DNA of 9,429 nucleotides from Methanomassiliicoccales archaeon (GTDB taxonomy: Archaea > Thermoplasmatota > Thermoplasmata > Methanomassiliicoccales > JACIVX01). The stretch is taken from contig JANHAK010000032.1 of assembly GCA_024464195.1 (NCBI GenBank), positions 1 through 9,429 of the forward strand, written 5' to 3'. The notes under the pieces were generated by a model, which was not told the origin of the DNA, searched no databases, and saw only the letters and a program-made list of their open reading frames with translations. Shown piece by piece: positions 6,883 to 9,429 of the stretch (positions are counted from its first letter, which is position 1; each line of letters starts with the position of its first letter). The translations under genes were made by a program, and so were the position numbers.

Positions 6883-7763
6883 TCGTCGGCACACGCGGAA
6901 GCAAGCTCGCACTCGCTCAGACATCGATTTTCGTTGACGCCTTCAGAAAGAAGTTTCCAGAAGTGAAGATTGAAATCAGAAGAATCGTCACGACTGGCGA
7001 TAAAATCAGAGATCGTCCCTTGAGTGCTGTCGGTGGATTCGGTGTTTTCGTTAAAGAGCTCGACAGAGAGATCCTTGAGGGAAAAATTGATGTCGCTGTG
7101 AACAGCCTTAAGGATATGCCAGTTAAACTGACCGAGGGGACATGTCTCGCCGCCGTGCTACCGAGAGGTCCAGTTGAGGATGTCATCATCCCTCCCCTGC
7201 CGTTAGAAAAACTTTCTCCCGGTTCAATTATTGGGACGTCGAGCGTCAGAAGAAAAGCGCTGCTGATGAGCAAGAGGAAGGACCTTGTTATTGAGGATAT
7301 AAGGGGCAATGTGACAACGCGCCTGCGCAAGCTCGAATCAAGAGAATATGACGCGATTGTCATGGCAAGGGTAGGATTGGAGCGAATAGGATTTGAAGGT
7401 CATTTTCTTCCACTAAACCCTGATGAATTTGTTCCACCAGTTGGTCAGGGCGCGATTGCAGTCGTTTGCAAGAGAAACTCAGAATATGAGAAGATGTTGA
7501 AATCTATTGAAGATCCAGTAACGAGGACGGAGGTTGATGCAGAGCGATTTATCCTGAGGGCGCTTGGCGGTGGATGTTCCGTTCCCATCGGCTTGTGGGC
7601 CAAAATTGATGGCAAAAATATGAGGATCAGGGGGGTTGTCCTGACCGAGACTGGTAAGCAACTGGCAAAGGTTGATCAAACTTTCAACGTCGAAATGATT
7701 CCGCAAGCTCTCGATGAGATTGTTTCTGAATTGAAAAAAGGAATGGAAGGCGATCGTCGATGA
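6879..7763 (+). CDS. hemC: Hydroxymethylbilane synthase (porphobilinogen deaminase) HemC
   Basis: This 294-residue enzyme joins four porphobilinogens into the linear hydroxymethylbilane on a covalently bound dipyrromethane cofactor. The N-terminus MIVGTRGSKLALAQT is the family signature. NSLKDMP at 75-81 contains the catalytic aspartate (D79), GTSSVRRKAL (119-128) binds substrate carboxylates, and the cofactor-bearing cysteine is C233 in ALGGGCSVPIG. The ATG overlaps the hemL stop as ATGA, with GAGGG at 6864-6868 upstream. The stop overlaps cobA the same way, so the three genes are likely translationally coupled. Length is slightly below the bacterial average but normal for archaea. Confidence 0.98.
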   Translation: MIVGTRGSKLALAQTSIFVDAFRKKFPEVKIEIRRIVTTGDKIRDRPLSAVGGFGVFVKELDREILEGKIDVAVNSLKDMPVKLTEGTCLAAVLPRGPVEDVIIPPLPLEKLSPGSIIGTSSVRRKALLMSKRKDLVIEDIRGNVTTRLRKLESREYDAIVMARVGLERIGFEGHFLPLNPDEFVPPVGQGAIAVVCKRNSEYEKMLKSIEDPVTRTEVDAERFILRALGGGCSVPIGLWAKIDGKNMRIRGVVLTETGKQLAKVDQTFNVEMIPQALDEIVSELKKGMEGDRR

Positions 7764-8512
7764 ATGCAAGAAAGGGAGAAGTTTTTCTCGTGGGGGCGGG
7801 ACCGGGCGATCCCGATCTGATTACGATCAAGGGAAGGGCAATCCTCGAGAAGGCGGACGTGATCGTGCATGACTTTTTGGTCCCAAAGGAACTCCTCTCG
7901 CTTGCGAAAGAAGGGGCGGAAATCATCGATGTGAGCAAGAGGGGGGGTGAGCATCTGATGGAACAGAAGGCAATCAATGAAATTCTTTTGGAGAGAGCGA
8001 TGGAAGGGAAGATCGTTGTTAGGCTAAAAGGAGGCGACCCCTTTTTGTTCGGTAGGGGAGGGGAAGAGGCTGAATTCTTGAAAAAAAACGGAATTGATGT
8101 GCATGTGATTCCTGGTGTCACATCGGCAATCGCCGTCCCAGCGCTTGTCGGTATCCCGGTTACACATCGGGATTATTCATCGGCCTTCACCGTCATCACG
8201 GGCCACGAGAGTGCCGATAAGGAAAAAGAGGTTCTCAACTGGAATGCGCTTTCGTCTATCGGTGGCACGATTGTCATCCTCATGGGTGTTTCGGCGATGG
8301 AGCGGAATGTCAAGAGGCTTTTGGCTGGAGGACTTGATCCAGAAACACCGGTTGCGGTTATTGAGAAAGGGGCGACACCAGAGGAGCGCATCGTCACTGG
8401 TCCATTGTCGAAAATTTTGGAAATTTGTAGAAAGGAATCGATCAAACCACCAGCGTTGATCGTCATTGGCCGTGTTGTTTCTTTGAGAGAGACTCTGGGT
8501 GATTTACGTTGA
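7760..8512 (+). CDS. cobA: Uroporphyrinogen-III C-methyltransferase CobA (SUMT)
   Basis: This 250-residue single-domain enzyme transfers two methyl groups from S-adenosylmethionine to C2 and C7 of uroporphyrinogen III, giving precorrin-2. It has all the tetrapyrrole-methylase marks: FLVGAGPGDPDLIT at 9-22, VVRLKGGDPFLFGRGGEEA at 86-104, PGVTSAIAVPALVGIPVTHR at 118-137, then TGHE. The ATG at 7760 overlaps the hemC stop, preceded by GGAAGG at 7745-7750. This step commits the pool to sirohydrochlorin-derived cofactors (F430, cobalamin, siroheme or archaeal heme) and away from protoporphyrin. The gene sits between hemC and hemD, which in many bacteria are adjacent. Other precorrin methylases (CobI, CobJ, CobM) share the fold, but the motifs and context favour SUMT. 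Confidence 0.97.
   Translation: MNARKGEVFLVGAGPGDPDLITIKGRAILEKADVIVHDFLVPKELLSLAKEGAEIIDVSKRGGEHLMEQKAINEILLERAMEGKIVVRLKGGDPFLFGRGGEEAEFLKKNGIDVHVIPGVTSAIAVPALVGIPVTHRDYSSAFTVITGHESADKEKEVLNWNALSSIGGTIVILMGVSAMERNVKRLLAGGLDPETPVAVIEKGATPEERIVTGPLSKILEICRKESIKPPALIVIGRVVSLRETLGDLR
8497..8503 (+). promoter_or_regulatory. Ribosome-binding site that supports a TTG start for hemD
   Basis: GGGTGAT contains GGTGAT, complementary to the 3' end of archaeal 16S rRNA, 5 nt before TTG at 8509. This favours TTG over the first in-frame ATG at 8527, which would also remove the conserved first beta strand of HemD. Confidence 0.55.
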
Positions 8513-9300
8513 TCCGCCTTGCCATCATGCGCCCAGAAGAAAAGATAGGGGAATCGGTTGAGATGGCAAAATCTTTGGGATTTGAGCCGATTTGTGCCTC
8601 GCCTTTAAAGGTAAAAATCGTCGATTCTGACGAATATGATGTTTTTCTTCAACGAGTCATTCTAGGAAAGATCGATATCGTAATTATTACGAGTGCGATT
8701 GGCGCGAGGGCGATGATTAATTTGGCTGACAAGAGGGGGAGAAAGAACGATTTGATTGAGGCCTTAAAGCGAGTTTGTCTCGTCACGATCGGTCCCGAGA
8801 CGGCGAAGTCGATTGAGAGCGCAGGAATTCACGTTGACATGATGCCAAAGACGTTTTCATCGGAAGGCGTTATTGAACTGTTGTCAGCATGGTCCATTGA
8901 AGGAAAGAGTATATTCCTCCTTCGGTCTGATAAAGGAGAAAAGAAGCTTGTTGAGAAATTGAAAGAATTTCACGCTGAAGTCACTGAAATTATCGTTTAT
9001 TTACTTGTGCCAGATGTTGAAGACCCTGGTTTATTAAAGGTCATTGATGCCCTCGTTGCGGAGGATTTAGACATTCTTGCCTTCACGAGTCCTTTATCAG
9101 CGAGAGTTTTTCTTAAAGCGGCTATGAAAAAGTATCCCGAAAGAATCATCAGCGACGCCCTCGATCGTTCGATCGTTGCGGCGATCGGTGAGCCGACGAA
9201 ACGCACGTTGGAATCATGTGGAGTTAGAGTCGACGTGGTCCCTCCAATGGCAACATTTGAAAGTCTTCTCAACGCGATCAAAAGTAGAATTTCTAATTGA
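8509..9300 (+). CDS. hemD: Uroporphyrinogen-III synthase HemD
   Basis: This 263-residue protein cyclises hydroxymethylbilane to uroporphyrinogen III while inverting ring D. HemD is poorly conserved, but the two-lobe pattern is visible. Lobe one has RLAIMRPEE at 3-11, ITSAIGARAM at 60-69 and TIGPETAKSIESAGI at 93-107. The linker has KSIFLLRSDKG at 133-143 and IIVYLLVPDV at 161-170, including the conserved tyrosine Y164. Lobe two has LAFTSPLSARVFL at 190-202 and AAIGEPTKRTLESCGV at 224-239. The start is TTG at 8509, overlapping the cobA stop as TTGA. The family's usual beginning (a few residues before MRP) supports this over the ATG at 8527. It is the last gene of the operon, and a convergent gene ends 33 bases beyond. 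Confidence 0.95.
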   Translation: MIRLAIMRPEEKIGESVEMAKSLGFEPICASPLKVKIVDSDEYDVFLQRVILGKIDIVIITSAIGARAMINLADKRGRKNDLIEALKRVCLVTIGPETAKSIESAGIHVDMMPKTFSSEGVIELLSAWSIEGKSIFLLRSDKGEKKLVEKLKEFHAEVTEIIVYLLVPDVEDPGLLKVIDALVAEDLDILAFTSPLSARVFLKAAMKKYPERIISDALDRSIVAAIGEPTKRTLESCGVRVDVVPPMATFESLLNAIKSRISN

Positions 9301-9333
9301 TTTTGGAGAATAAATCGCACGTTCAAGTCTTTA

Positions 9334-9429
9334 TCATATACCGTTCTTGCGACACTCTTCATTGATAATTCTGAGCGCTTCATCAATTGTCAATGGGAGG
9401 TGGAATTTTCGATCGCTCGTGCGGCGCCA
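9334..9429 (-). CDS. C-terminal fragment of an unidentified convergent protein
   Basis: On the minus strand, one frame stays open from the right edge to a TGA at 9336-9334 and encodes 31 residues, ending LPLTIDEALRIINEECRKNGI (shown in part). The other two minus frames stop within about 50 bases of the edge. The segment looks like a genuine protein end: an amphipathic helix TIDEALRIINEE followed by a charged tail. It sits tail to tail with hemD, as expected for a neighbouring gene. I do not recognise the family from 31 residues and assign no function. Confidence 0.55.
   Translation of the reverse strand, partial: WRRTSDRKFHLPLTIDEALRIINEECRKNGI

Noticed and set aside
9301..9333. Possible terminator between hemD and the convergent gene
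   Set aside because: There is only a four-base T run straight after the hemD stop and no stem-loop or longer T tract, so it is not enough to call a terminator.
8997..9386. 129-codon minus-strand open frame opposite hemD
   Set aside because: It is a mirror frame of hemD. The real convergent gene is in a different frame and ends at 9334.
1..9429. Mobile elements, CRISPR arrays, tRNA or rRNA genes
   Set aside because: No spaced direct repeats, terminal inverted repeats, transposase motifs or cloverleaf-like segments were seen. The window is almost entirely occupied by identified genes.

Overview
This window is a compact archaeal tetrapyrrole locus that almost certainly comes from a methanogen or another archaeon carrying methyl-coenzyme M reductase. 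The main evidence is three genes on the minus strand (cfbA, cfbE and the first 270 codons of cfbD). They belong to the dedicated pathway for coenzyme F430, the nickel tetrapyrrole of methyl-coenzyme M reductase. Base composition is moderate, genes are tightly packed and overlapping, Shine-Dalgarno motifs are visible, and GTG and TTG starts occur. The species cannot be named from this sequence.

Layout. From 1 to 2514 the minus strand reads cfbA (Ni-chelatase), cfbE (Mur-ligase-like F430 synthetase) and cfbD (NifD-like reductase subunit, running off the left edge). Between 2515 and 2748 lies a 234-bp divergent intergenic region, the only sizeable non-coding stretch, with AT-rich TATA-like elements pointing both ways. 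From 2749 to 9300 the plus strand carries seven genes with almost no gaps: a SirC/Met8-family precorrin-2 dehydrogenase, hemA, hemB, hemL, hemC, cobA and hemD. At the right edge, 9334-9429 on the minus strand is the C-terminal end of an unidentified convergent gene.

How the genes work together. HemA and HemL make 5-aminolevulinate from glutamyl-tRNA by the C5 route. HemB makes porphobilinogen, HemC hydroxymethylbilane, and HemD uroporphyrinogen III. CobA methylates this to precorrin-2 and the SirC-like enzyme oxidises that to sirohydrochlorin. CfbA inserts Ni2+. CfbD, with its partner CfbC (not in the window), reduces the amidated nickel compound, and CfbE closes the last ring to give F430. 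Only CfbB (a,c-diamide synthase) and CfbC (NifH-like) are missing from the pathway, and both may lie just beyond position 1. No gene for the siroheme-to-heme branch (ahb) or for late cobalamin steps is visible.

All nine complete genes read through without frameshift or internal stop and keep their diagnostic residues. This is a known pathway in an informative arrangement rather than an undescribed system. The points most worth following up are the divergent promoter region joining the general and the F430-specific halves, the unidentified right-edge gene, and a clear excess of GATC sites.
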